Source: JBCBWG01 sp038523925 (lineage in GTDB: Bacteria; Pseudomonadota; Alphaproteobacteria; Rhizobiales; Hyphomicrobiaceae). Taken from it: 64,000 bases of DNA. Shown here piece by piece: positions 8,253-16,455 of the stretch. Each line of letters opens with the position of its first letter. Position 1 is the first letter of the stretch. A model generated the notes under the pieces. That model worked only from the letters and a program-made list of their open reading frames with translations. It was not told the origin of the DNA and ran no database searches. A program made the position numbers and the translations under genes. The stretch lies in NCBI GenBank assembly GCA_038523925.1, contig JBCBIY010000002.1, positions 124,001 to 188,000 of the forward strand. Reading direction: 5' to 3'.

Positions 8253-9198
8253 CGCCAAACCCACCCGGCTTGCCGCCTCCGTTGAAGTGACGCCGCGCCA
8301 GATCGAGAAAGATCCGGCCGTCCTTGAGCTGATCCCGCCGGCCACCAGAACCTACCTCGTGGATCTCGGCACGATGCAGGATGGCGAATGGGCAGCTGTC
8401 ACCAAATCGCTGACGCGCGCCGGGCTCGAGCCGGTCCCGCACCTTGCAGCGCGGCGCCTCAAGAGTGCGGCCGCGCTCGAAAGCCGGCTCTCCGCCATGG
8501 TCAGTGAAGCCGGCATTCGCGACGTCCTGCTGATTGCCGGAGGCGCAGGCGCGCCTGAAGGCCCGTTCGGGTCGACGATGGATGTGCTCGAGACCGGCCT
8601 GCTCGACCGCTACGGCATTCGCCGCATGGCTGTTGCAGGGCACCCGGAAGGCTCGCCCGACATCTCTGATGCCGCCATCGAAGCTGCCATCAAGTGGAAA
8701 TCTGAGTTCGCCGAGCGCACCGACGCCGATATGCGGATCACGACGCAGTTCAGCTTCGATGCGCACGCCGCCATCCGGTGGGCCGAAGCGCTGAAGCGCG
8801 GCGGCGTGACCCTGCCGATCCACATCGGTGTGGCGGGCCCGGCGAGCATAAAGAGCCTGCTAAAGTATTCCGCCATGTGCGGCGTGCGCGCCTCAAGCGC
8901 ATTTGCGTTCAAGCGCGGCGCGCAGATCGCATCGCTCCTGACAAGTTATTCGCCTGAGCCGTTTGTGGGTCCGATCGAACAGCACGTCGCCGACACGGCC
9001 GACGCAAACGTGCAGCAGCTTCACGTCTTCCCGTTTGGCGGCATCGCAGAAACACGCCGCTGGCTCGTCGAGCGCGGCACGTGGGAGGCAAGTGCCCGCG
9101 CCGGCCTCGACGCGCTGCACCCAAAACAGGCGACCGAAGCCCCGGTATCGTCGACAGACGTCCTGTCTTCGGCCAACGGCGGCGGAGGTGCTGCGTGA
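8236..9198 (+). CDS. Methylenetetrahydrofolate reductase family protein
   Basis: About 320 residues of the MTHFR (PF02219) barrel family. The ITQFSFD segment and the following PIHIGVAGP stretch correspond to the conserved folate-side strands of MetF, although the protein diverges from E. coli MetF. It would reduce 5,10-methylene-THF to 5-methyl-THF with FAD, the methyl donor for the next enzyme. ATG 8236 is favoured because GGAGG at 8223-8227 is eight bases upstream; ATG 8230 is too close. The stop overlaps the GTG start of the next gene (GTGA), a mark of a tight operon. The tail is Ser/Gly-rich. Confidence 0.85.
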   Translation: MQKQPDAKPTRLAASVEVTPRQIEKDPAVLELIPPATRTYLVDLGTMQDGEWAAVTKSLTRAGLEPVPHLAARRLKSAAALESRLSAMVSEAGIRDVLLIAGGAGAPEGPFGSTMDVLETGLLDRYGIRRMAVAGHPEGSPDISDAAIEAAIKWKSEFAERTDADMRITTQFSFDAHAAIRWAEALKRGGVTLPIHIGVAGPASIKSLLKYSAMCGVRASSAFAFKRGAQIASLLTSYSPEPFVGPIEQHVADTADANVQQLHVFPFGGIAETRRWLVERGTWEASARAGLDALHPKQATEAPVSSTDVLSSANGGGGAA

Positions 9199-10118
9199 CC
9201 CAGACGGTCGTCCAGTCCGCCACCCGGACTGCCATCATCGGCTTCGACCAGCCGTTCTGCGTGATCGGCGAGCGCATCAACCCAACCGGGCGCAAGAGAC
9301 TCGCAGCCGAGATGAACGCCGGTGACTTCTCAACCGTTGAGGCCGACGCCGTCGCGCAAGCGCAGGCCGGCGCGACGATGCTCGACGTCAACGCAGGCGT
9401 CACCGCGGTCGACCCGAACGCAACCGAGCCGGCGCTGCTTGCGAAGACCGTTGAGCTCGTCCAGTCGCTAGTCGATCTGCCGCTGTCGATCGACTCGTCC
9501 GTCCCGGCCGCACTTGAAGCGGGCCTCGCAGTCGCGAAGGGCCGCCCGCTCATCAACTCGGTGACGGGCGAAGAAGACCGCTTGGACGTCATCCTTCCGC
9601 TGGTCGCCAAGTACAATGTGCCGGTGGTCGCGATCTCAAACGATGAGACCGGCATCTCCGAAGACCCCGACGTTCGCTTCGCTGTCGCAAAGACCATCGT
9701 CCACCGGGCACAGGACTACGGCATCAAGCCGGGAGACGTCGTCGTCGACCCGCTGGTCATGCCGATTGGTGCAAGAAATCTTGCAGGCCGTCAGGTGTTT
9801 CATCTGGTCCGCCGGCTGCGCGACGAGCTGAAGGTCAACACGACGTGCGGCGCCTCGAACATCTCATTCGGCCTGCCGAACCGGCGCGCGATGAATGCGC
9901 ACTTCCTGTCGATGGCAGCGGCCACCGGCATGACGAGCGCGATCATGAACCCGCTGCACCGCGAGGACATGGATGCGGTACGGGCCGCCAACACCCTAAA
10001 CGGCGTCGACCGCGATTGCCGAGCTTGGCTTGACGCGAATCGGCCCGCACCTGCCGACAGTGGGGACGGTGCGCCACGCGGCCGGCGCGTCGGCCGCAGG
10101 CGTGCTGCGACCGCATAA
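9195..10118 (+). CDS. Methyltetrahydrofolate:corrinoid methyltransferase (MetH folate module)
   Basis: A 307-residue pterin-binding TIM barrel of the AcsE/MetH folate-domain family. VIGERINPTGRKR near residues 23-35 and DVNAG at 64-68 are signature segments, followed by CGASNISFGLPNR. It would transfer the methyl group of 5-methyl-THF to Co(I) of the corrinoid protein encoded on the other strand. The GTG start at 9195 overlaps the upstream stop and has GGAGG in place. The enzyme core ends near residue 285, followed by an Arg-rich tail (GRRVGRRRAATA). The size equals the folate-binding module of MetH alone. Confidence 0.9.
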   Translation: MTQTVVQSATRTAIIGFDQPFCVIGERINPTGRKRLAAEMNAGDFSTVEADAVAQAQAGATMLDVNAGVTAVDPNATEPALLAKTVELVQSLVDLPLSIDSSVPAALEAGLAVAKGRPLINSVTGEEDRLDVILPLVAKYNVPVVAISNDETGISEDPDVRFAVAKTIVHRAQDYGIKPGDVVVDPLVMPIGARNLAGRQVFHLVRRLRDELKVNTTCGASNISFGLPNRRAMNAHFLSMAAATGMTSAIMNPLHREDMDAVRAANTLNGVDRDCRAWLDANRPAPADSGDGAPRGRRVGRRRAATA

Positions 10119-10130
10119 CGGAGCCCGGAG

Positions 10131-12242
10131 ATGTCACCCACCGACGACAGCCCCGAATTGGCCCTCGATCTCGCAGAGATCGTGGAGGCGGACGTCGCGG
10201 AACCGGCACCGGACGCCACGCCTGCAACCGACACCGCGCGCGTGCTGTTCATGCCGAGCGGCCGTCGTGGAACGTTCCCGGTCGGCACGCCCATTCTGGA
10301 AGCCGCGCGTTCGCTTGGCGTGTTCGTCGAAAGCGTCTGCGGCGGACGTGGGATTTGCGGCCGCTGCCAGGTGACGCCGGCCTACGGGCTGTTTGCCAAA
10401 CACGCGATCGATTCGACGCCCGCCAGCCTGACATCCTTCGGCGCAATCGAGCAGCGCTACGCAGACAAGCGCAGCCTGCCAGCCGACAGGCGTCTTTCCT
10501 GCAGCGCGAAGATCATGGGCGACGTCGTCATCGACGTGCCATCCGACACCGCGATCAACGGTCAGGTCGTCCGCAAACGCTCCGAGACGCGCCGGATCGC
10601 GATCGACACGGCAACAAAGCTCTACACCGTCACCGTCGCCGAGCCGCGCATGGACGAGCCGACCGGCGACCTGGATCGGCTGCTCGAGGCGCTCGATGCC
10701 AGCCATCAGTTGCGCGGACTTGCCGTCGACCCGACGGTCTTGGCCGGCTTGCAGGCGACGCTGCGGCAGGGCCAGTTCCACGTCACCGCGGCGATCCACC
10801 AGGACGGATATGCGCCCGCGACGCTGATCGGTATCTGGCCGGGCGAAACCCATGCGCTGCACGGCGTCGCGATCGATATTGGCTCGACGACGATCGCCTG
10901 CCACCTGGTTGATCTGCAAAGCGGGCGCACCGTCGCCTCGCTCGGCACGTCCAACCCGCAGATCCGCTTTGGCGAAGACCTGATGAGCCGCGTGTCCTAC
11001 GCGATCCTAAACCCGGACGGCCAAGAGGCGATGACGGACGCGGTGCGCGGAGCCGTCGCCGATCTGATCACCCGGGCAGCCGGCCAGGCCGGCATCAGCG
11101 CCGGCGACGTCCTCGAAGTGACGATCGTCGGAAATCCGATCATGCACCACCTGTTCCTCGGCATTGATCCGAAGGAACTTGGCGGCGCGCCGTTTGCGCT
11201 CGCAACAGCCGACGCCATGACGATCGCCGCGCGCGATCTGGGCCTGGCGCTGCACGCAGGCGCACGCGTCTACATGCTGCCGTGTATCGCAGGCCACGTC
11301 GGCGCGGACGCAGCCGCCGTCGCCCTCGCCGAACAGCCGGCACGCGCTGACGAAACGGTCCTCATCGTCGATGTCGGCACAAACGCTGAAATCCTGCTCG
11401 GCACATCAGAGCGGATGCTCGCCGCATCATCACCCACCGGCCCGGCCTTTGAAGGCGCTGAAATCTCCAGCGGACAGCGCGCAGCACCGGGCGCCATCGA
11501 GCGCGTCCGGATCGACCCCGAAACGTTCGAGCCCCGCATCAAAGTTATCGGCTGCGATCACTGGTCCGACGAGGAGGGATTTGCCGCGGGCACCGAAGCG
11601 TTCGGCGTCACCGGCATCTGCGGGTCCGGCATTATCGAAGTGATCGCCGAGCTGTTCCTTGCCGGCATCGTCACATCAGACGGCGTCCTCGACCCCGCCA
11701 TGGCAAACCGCACCGACCGCGTCGTGCCCGATGGGCGCACGGCAAGCTACGTGCTCTGGCGCGGCGACATCGAGCTTACGGTGACGCAAACCGACGTCCG
11801 CGCGATCCAGCTTGCGAAGGGCGCGCTCTACGCCGGCTGCCGGCTGCTGATGGACAAAATGGAGATCGCCGACGTCGACCGGATCAAACTTGCGGGCGCA
11901 TTCGGCGCCTTCATCGATCCGAAGTACGCGATGGTGCTCGGCCTCATCCCGGACTGCACGCTCGACAAAGTCGCAGCCGTCGGCAACGCGGCCGGCACCG
12001 GCGCGCGCATGGCGCTGCTCAACCGCGCCCACCGCCGAGAGGTCGAAGCCCTCGTCCGCCGAATCGAGAAGATCGAGACCGCCATCGAGCCGCGCTTCCA
12101 GGAGCACTTCGTCAACGCAATGGCGCTGCCCAACAAAGCCGAACCGTTCCCGAGGCTCTCAGAAGTCGTGATGCTGCCGGCCTACCGCGCGCTTCGCGAA
12201 AAACAAGCCGCTGAAGGCAAACGCCGCCGCCGAAGGAAGTAG
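10131..12242 (+). CDS. RACo/RamA-like reductive activator of corrinoid proteins (DUF4445, ASKHA)
   Basis: A 703-residue iron-sulfur ATPase. An N-terminal ferredoxin domain has cysteines 70, 76, 79 and 124 arranged as in [2Fe-2S] ferredoxins (CGGRGICGRC and RRLSCS). A linker leads to an ASKHA-type ATPase/DUF4445 domain beginning near VAIDIGSTTIA (about residue 245), with DVGTNAEILLG and CGSGIIEVIAE further on. Such proteins use ATP to drive electron transfer to oxidised Co(II), restoring Co(I). Here it would replace the AdoMet-dependent activation domain missing from the split methionine synthase. It begins 12 bases after the methyltransferase stop and is the last gene of the rightward operon. 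It ends in a run of five arginines flanked by lysines. Confidence 0.92.
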   Translation: MSPTDDSPELALDLAEIVEADVAEPAPDATPATDTARVLFMPSGRRGTFPVGTPILEAARSLGVFVESVCGGRGICGRCQVTPAYGLFAKHAIDSTPASLTSFGAIEQRYADKRSLPADRRLSCSAKIMGDVVIDVPSDTAINGQVVRKRSETRRIAIDTATKLYTVTVAEPRMDEPTGDLDRLLEALDASHQLRGLAVDPTVLAGLQATLRQGQFHVTAAIHQDGYAPATLIGIWPGETHALHGVAIDIGSTTIACHLVDLQSGRTVASLGTSNPQIRFGEDLMSRVSYAILNPDGQEAMTDAVRGAVADLITRAAGQAGISAGDVLEVTIVGNPIMHHLFLGIDPKELGGAPFALATADAMTIAARDLGLALHAGARVYMLPCIAGHVGADAAAVALAEQPARADETVLIVDVGTNAEILLGTSERMLAASSPTGPAFEGAEISSGQRAAPGAIERVRIDPETFEPRIKVIGCDHWSDEEGFAAGTEAFGVTGICGSGIIEVIAELFLAGIVTSDGVLDPAMANRTDRVVPDGRTASYVLWRGDIELTVTQTDVRAIQLAKGALYAGCRLLMDKMEIADVDRIKLAGAFGAFIDPKYAMVLGLIPDCTLDKVAAVGNAAGTGARMALLNRAHRREVEALVRRIEKIETAIEPRFQEHFVNAMALPNKAEPFPRLSEVVMLPAYRALREKQAAEGKRRRRRK

Positions 12243-12248
12243 TTTGGT

Positions 12249-12306
12249 TTTGTTGGTCCAACTGCGCTGCCGCAGTTGCTCTTTGTTGGTCCAACTGCGC
12301 TGCCGC
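12249..12306 (+). repeat. Two direct repeats just after the activase stop codon
   Basis: Two perfect 25-base copies (12249-12273 and 12282-12306; period 33) start seven bases after the activase stop. Each contains GTCCAACTGCGCTGCCGC. Three related copies follow the glcF stop on the opposite strand near 40857-40948 and share the blocks TTTG, GTCCA and CGCTGCCGC in the same order. Confidence 0.8.
12259..12278 (+). terminator. Hairpin at end of activase operon
   Basis: A perfect 8-base stem (CAACTGCG / CGCAGTTG) with a four-base loop, 17 bases after the stop, followed by CTCTTT. It lies inside the first direct repeat. It has terminator-like form but only a weak T-tract. Confidence 0.45.
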
Positions 12307-12424
12307 GCGTTGGCACGCAGAATCCGCAACTAACCGCATCGCGCGATCCGCCGGCCTGGCGGCCAGCTCCTTGCGCGCTGCTTGGGTTCTGGAATTTGGA
12401 TGAGACCACACCCACGGTGTGTTG

Positions 12425-12445
12425 CCCTCGGGTTGGGCCCGAGGG
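12425..12445. terminator. Hairpin between convergent activase and pntB
   Basis: A perfect 8-base stem (CCCTCGGG / CCCGAGGG) with loop TTGGG. A second smaller hairpin (CACACC-CAC-GGTGTG) lies at 12407-12421. Both sit between convergent operons. There is no T-tract on either strand, so any terminator role is inferred from position. Confidence 0.35.
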
Positions 12446-12484
12446 TCGATGGTCACACCTGAGCCGGCGCGCGTGGCGGCAGCT

Positions 12485-13888
12485 CTAGTCGATCGACTTG
12501 ACGATTTCTTCGGTCATCTTCTTTGCGTCGCCGAGGATCATCATCGTGTTGTCGCGATAGAACAGCGGGTTATCGATGCCGGCGTAACCCGATGACAGCG
12601 AGCGCTTGTTGAACATCACGGTGCCCGCCTTCCAGACCTGGAGAACCGGCATGCCGTAGATCGGCGACGTCGAGTCCTCTTCCGCCGCCGGGTTCGTCAC
12701 GTCGTTGGCGCCGATAACATAGGCGATGTCGGCCTGCGCAAACTCGTTGTTGATGTCTTCAAGCTCGAAGACCTCATCGTAAGGCACGTTGGCTTCGGCA
12801 AGCAGGACGTTCATGTGGCCTGGCATGCGGCCCGCGACCGGGTGGATCGCGTACTTGACCTCAACGCCCTCTTCCTTGAGCTGGTCGGCCATCTCGCGCA
12901 GCGCGTGCTGTGCCTGCGCCACCGCCATGCCGTAGCCCGGCACGATGATCACCTTCGACGCGTTCTTCATGAGGAACGCCGCATCGTCGGCGGCGCCCTG
13001 CTTGATCGTGCGTTGAATGCCGTCGTCGCCGGCAGGCCCCGTGGTCTCGCCGCCGAAGCCGCCAAGGATCACCGAGATGAACGATCGGTTCATGCCTTTG
13101 CACATGATGTAGGAGAGGATCGCGCCGGATGAGCCGACGAGCGCACCAGTGATAATGAGCGCGATGTTGCCGAGCGTGAAGCCGATGCCCGCGGCAGCCC
13201 AGCCGGAGTAGGAGTTCAGCATCGAGACGACGACGGGCATGTCCGCGCCGCCAATCGGGATGATGATGAGCACGCCGAGCGCGAGCGCCAGCAGCGTGAT
13301 CAGCCAAAACAGAACGGTCGATTCATTTCCACAGAACCACGCGATCAGCAGAACGAGCAGGCCGGCGAGCCCGGCGTTGATCAAATGCCGCGCCGGCAGG
13401 ATGATGGGCGAGCCCGACATGCGGCCAGAGAGCTTTGCGAACGCAATCACAGAGCCTGTAAACGTGATCGCGCCGATTGCAGTCCCGAGCGACATCTCGA
13501 GGAGACTGACACCGGGGATCGTGCCCGGCGCGCCGAGGCCGAACGCATCGGGCGCGTAGAGCGCGGCGGCTGCAACGAAGACGGCTGCGAGCCCGACGAG
13601 GGAGTGGAATGCTGCGACCAGTTCCGGCATCGCCGTCATCGGGATGCGCTGCGCCGTCATTGCGCCAATCGTGCCGCCGATGCCGATGCCCGAGATGATG
13701 ATCGCCCACGTCCAGAACGAGGCCGGCGCGCCGAGCTGCGTCAACGTCGTGACGACCGCGATCCCCATGCCGATCATGCCGTAGATGTTGCCCTGCCGCG
13801 AGCTTTCCGGGCTCGAGAGGCCGCGCAGCGACATGATGAACAGCACGCCGGCTGCGAGGTAGAGAAGGGCGACGATATTCGGCGACAT
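12485..13888 (-). CDS. pntB: Proton-translocating NAD(P)+ transhydrogenase, beta subunit
   Basis: A 467-residue membrane subunit of the Re/Si-specific transhydrogenase. About nine membrane segments come first, with MIGMGIAV and PIGGADMPVVVSMLNSYSGW in conserved loops, then the soluble NADP-binding domain (IVPGYGMAVAQAQ, GRMPGHMNVLLAEA, VIGANDVTNPAA). It couples hydride transfer between NADH and NADP+ to proton entry. GGAG lies eight bases before the ATG. In most genomes pntB directly follows pntAB; here two extra genes, including a DUF2798 membrane protein, lie between. It is the last gene of the leftward pnt operon. Confidence 0.96.
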   Translation of the reverse strand: MSPNIVALLYLAAGVLFIMSLRGLSSPESSRQGNIYGMIGMGIAVVTTLTQLGAPASFWTWAIIISGIGIGGTIGAMTAQRIPMTAMPELVAAFHSLVGLAAVFVAAAALYAPDAFGLGAPGTIPGVSLLEMSLGTAIGAITFTGSVIAFAKLSGRMSGSPIILPARHLINAGLAGLLVLLIAWFCGNESTVLFWLITLLALALGVLIIIPIGGADMPVVVSMLNSYSGWAAAGIGFTLGNIALIITGALVGSSGAILSYIMCKGMNRSFISVILGGFGGETTGPAGDDGIQRTIKQGAADDAAFLMKNASKVIIVPGYGMAVAQAQHALREMADQLKEEGVEVKYAIHPVAGRMPGHMNVLLAEANVPYDEVFELEDINNEFAQADIAYVIGANDVTNPAAEEDSTSPIYGMPVLQVWKAGTVMFNKRSLSSGYAGIDNPLFYRDNTMMILGDAKKMTEEIVKSID

Positions 13889-13954
13889 GGGAAGCTCCGG
13901 AGCGGCGGATGCGGCGTGCGCGGCGTTGCCAGACGGGTGAATTGGCGGGGCGAA

Positions 13955-14233
13955 TTACAGTTTCGGGTCGGCCACAATGGTTGCGACGAGACGACGGACA
14001 AGCGGGGCGACAATCAGAACGGCTGGAAACGCGATCGCCCAAGCAGCGAGCCACGCTTCCATCCAGCTCGCGACGAACGAGGCCGGGAGGCCGATCGCGA
14101 GCGCCGTCGAGATGCCTGAGACCAGCAGCGACATCAGCCCGGACAGCAGGAAGCCGAAGACGTAGGGCGCGGTGACTGCTGGAAGCTTCATGGCGGACGA
14201 GTTTTGAGGCGGCAGGTCGGTGATCGCGGACAT
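13955..14233 (-). CDS. DUF2798 small membrane protein within pnt operon
   Basis: About 92 residues of the DUF2798 family, with two membrane segments (FGFLLSGLMSLLVSG and AWAIAFPAVLIVAPLVRRLV) typical of these small inner-membrane proteins of unknown function. The start is uncertain: ATG 14233, 14242 or 14191, none with a clear ribosome-binding site. It lies between the secreted hypothetical gene (stop at 14266) and pntB (start 13888) in the same direction. A role in transhydrogenase assembly or regulation is only suggested by position. Confidence 0.75.
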   Translation of the reverse strand: MSAITDLPPQNSSAMKLPAVTAPYVFGFLLSGLMSLLVSGISTALAIGLPASFVASWMEAWLAAWAIAFPAVLIVAPLVRRLVATIVADPKL

Positions 14234-14265
14234 GGCTGGCATGGTGGGTGGGGTGTGCGGCAGCG

Positions 14266-14847
14266 TTACTCGATGACCTTCATGGAGCCGCGCGGAAACG
14301 TGACACCCTTCAGGTAAGGATAGGCTTCGGCGAGGAGCTGGACCTGCTGCAACTGCACGCGCATCAGGTACCAAACGTCTTTATCTTTGAGCGCCAGCGT
14401 GTGTGACGTCGCCTCGACGGTACGGCCATCGGGCGCCTTGACCACGGTCTTGGTAGGCACCAGCAGAAACGGCTCGCCGCCGGTGCCTGCGCGGACATCC
14501 GCATCATCGACCGACATCGAGAACGACTTGATGTCGACCTGCTGCATGGTCGACTGCATGACCTTCTCCATCGACGCCTTGAGCTTGTCGATGGAGACGT
14601 TCGACTTCGATGAGATGAGCTCGAGGACGCGGGGCGGCAGGAACGAGGCGATCTTCACGTACTCTTTCGCGTCCATCGCGCCTGTGAAGGCATCAACGCG
14701 CTTCTGCACCGCGGCTTTGTCAGCGGCGCCCAATTCACGCGCCTCGGCTGGCGTGACGGTACCTGCAGAGACGGTGACAGCGGCGGCCGGCAGGGTTGCG
14801 AGCACGGCAACAGCGAAGGTGTGGCGCAGGGCGCGGAGGAGCAGCAC
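14266..14847 (-). CDS. Exported hypothetical protein within pnt operon
   Basis: 193 residues starting with GTG at 14847, one base after the pntAB stop, with AAGGAG overlapping the end of pntAB; translation is probably coupled. An N-terminal signal peptide (RALRHTFAVAVLATLPAAAV, cleavage possible near the AGT/AEA region) suggests a periplasmic protein. The mature part is helical and amphipathic (DKLKASMEKVMQSTMQQVD) and then beta-rich, ending in MKVIE. I do not recognise a named family. Its place between pntAB and pntB is unusual and suggests an accessory role, which is not demonstrated. Confidence 0.75.
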   Translation of the reverse strand: MLLLRALRHTFAVAVLATLPAAAVTVSAGTVTPAEARELGAADKAAVQKRVDAFTGAMDAKEYVKIASFLPPRVLELISSKSNVSIDKLKASMEKVMQSTMQQVDIKSFSMSVDDADVRAGTGGEPFLLVPTKTVVKAPDGRTVEATSHTLALKDKDVWYLMRVQLQQVQLLAEAYPYLKGVTFPRGSMKVIE

Positions 14848-14848
14848 G

Positions 14849-15232
14849 TCAGCGCTCCTTCTTTTTGTACATCGCAAGCATGCGCTGTGTGACAAGGAAG
14901 CCGCCGAAGATGTTGATCGAGGCCATCACGAGCGCGAGGAAGCCAAAGAACTTCGCAAAGCCGGAGCCGGTCGAGACAAGAGCAACGCCACCTGCGAGCA
15001 GCGCGCCGACGACGATCACCGATGAGATCGCGTTCGTGACGGCCATCAGCGGCGTATGCAGCGCGGGCGTCACGGACCAGACGACGTAATAGCCAACGAA
15101 GATCGCGATCGCGAAGACCATCAACTGGTAGATCGCGGGCGAGACCGCATCGCCGGCGGCGGCGAATGCGGGCAGCGTTGACGCCGTCAGCGCCGTTGCC
15201 GCGAGTGCTGCAAGGCTTGAGGACTTACGCAT
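14849..15232 (-). CDS. pntAB: NAD(P)+ transhydrogenase, alpha-2 membrane subunit
   Basis: A 127-residue membrane subunit. In E. coli this part is fused to the C-terminus of PntA; many alphaproteobacteria encode it separately. Three hydrophobic segments follow the conserved SPAIYQLMVFAIAIFVGYYVVW and VTPALHTPLMAVTNAISS regions. Unusually, the first 25 residues look like a cleavable signal peptide (ALAATALTASTLPAFAAA). The start overlaps the end of pntAA by eight bases. Confidence 0.93.
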   Translation of the reverse strand: MRKSSSLAALAATALTASTLPAFAAAGDAVSPAIYQLMVFAIAIFVGYYVVWSVTPALHTPLMAVTNAISSVIVVGALLAGGVALVSTGSGFAKFFGFLALVMASINIFGGFLVTQRMLAMYKKKER

Positions 15233-16376
15233 CGGCTTTCTCCTCCTTCGGGAGCAGGAACGGGTGGATGACCTTGCCGCCCTTCGCGATCAGGGTTCCG
15301 CTGACAAGCTCATCATCCCAATCGATCTTGAGCTCTTTGCTCTCGCTATCGATCATCGTCTGCAGAAACGTCAGCAGGTTCTTCGCGTAGAGTGTGGTCG
15401 CGTTGACCGGGACGCTGCCCTGAAGGTTGACCGGGCCGTAGATACGGACACCGTTGTGTTCGACGGTCTCGTCGGCCTTGGTCAGTTCGCAGTTGCCGCC
15501 GCGCTCGGCAGCAAGGTCCACGATGACGGAGCCGGGCTTCATGCTCTCGACCATCTCTTTGGTGATCAGGCGTGGCGCCGTGCGACCCGGGATCAGCGCG
15601 GTCGTAATCACCACATCCTGGTTCTGGATGTGCTTTGCGACGAGTTCGGCCTGCTGCTTCTTATAGTCGTCCGACATCTCCTTGGCGTAGCCGGCCGATG
15701 TCTGCGCTTCCTTGAACTCATCGTTTTCGACGGCGACGAACTTGGCACCTAGCGATGCCACCTGCTCTTTCGTGGCAGGGCGCACGTCGGTCGCCGTCAC
15801 AATCGCGCCCAGGCGGCGCGCCGTCGCAATTGCCTGCAGGCCTGCAACGCCGACACCCATGATGAACATCTTGGCCGCCGGGACCGTGCCGGCCGCCGTC
15901 ATCATCATCGGAATGGCGCGCTCGAACATCGCTGCGCCATCGACGACCGCCTTGTAGCCGGCGAGGTTCGCCTGGCTCGACAGGATGTCCATCGACTGCG
16001 CGCGCGTGATCCGCGGCATGAATTCCATGGCAAACAGGTGCCGGCCGGTGGCGGCGAGCTTGTCGAGATCGGGACGGTCATCTGAAGGCACGAGCGTCGC
16101 AAGGACGTTGGCGTCGGCTGCGAGCTTCGCGACATCGTCAGCTTCGGGGCGACGGACCTGCAGCAACACGTCGGCGCCATCGAGCACGGCGCCGCGGTCG
16201 GCCACGACGTCTGCGCCGGCTGCCTCATAGTCCGCGTCGGAAAAGCGCGACCGCGCCCCAACGCCGGCTTCGACGCGCACCTTGGCTCCGGCGGCAACGA
16301 GCTTCTTTGCAGTCTCAGGCGAGATTGCAGCTCGCGTTTCATGTTCCGGTTCGCGCACCGTCGCGATCGTCACCAT
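15225..16376 (-). CDS. pntAA: NAD(P)+ transhydrogenase, alpha-1 (NAD-binding) subunit
   Basis: A 383-residue soluble domain I of the transhydrogenase, related to alanine dehydrogenase. It begins VTIATVREPEHETRAAI and contains MFIMGVGVAGLQAIATARRLGA (NAD-binding fold), ATDVRPATKEQVASLG and the mobile-loop region ending near GAMV/GSVIVDLAAE. The ATG has GGAGAAA six bases upstream. It is the first gene of the pnt operon. A 12-base perfect palindrome lies at 16444-16455, in the likely promoter. Confidence 0.95.
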   Translation of the reverse strand: MVTIATVREPEHETRAAISPETAKKLVAAGAKVRVEAGVGARSRFSDADYEAAGADVVADRGAVLDGADVLLQVRRPEADDVAKLAADANVLATLVPSDDRPDLDKLAATGRHLFAMEFMPRITRAQSMDILSSQANLAGYKAVVDGAAMFERAIPMMMTAAGTVPAAKMFIMGVGVAGLQAIATARRLGAIVTATDVRPATKEQVASLGAKFVAVENDEFKEAQTSAGYAKEMSDDYKKQQAELVAKHIQNQDVVITTALIPGRTAPRLITKEMVESMKPGSVIVDLAAERGGNCELTKADETVEHNGVRIYGPVNLQGSVPVNATTLYAKNLLTFLQTMIDSESKELKIDWDDELVSGTLIAKGGKVIHPFLLPKEEKADA

Positions 16377-16443
16377 CGGAAGTTTCTCCGGGGCAGTTCA
16401 GGTTGGCGGGATCGGGCGCGGAAGCGACCCAAGCGCAACCCTT

Positions 16444-16455
16444 AGACGATCGTCT
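16444..16455. promoter_or_regulatory. Perfect palindrome upstream of pntAA
   Basis: AGACGATCGTCT, a 12-base perfect palindrome, lies 68 bases before the pntAA start in the 170-base gap between pntAA and the oxidase subunit gene. It could be an operator for the pnt operon; there is no independent support. Confidence 0.35.

Noticed and set aside
5878..10118. Trimethylamine or glycine-betaine corrinoid demethylation operon
   Set aside because: No MttB-family substrate methyltransferase is encoded anywhere in the window, and the homocysteine module provides a complete alternative route.
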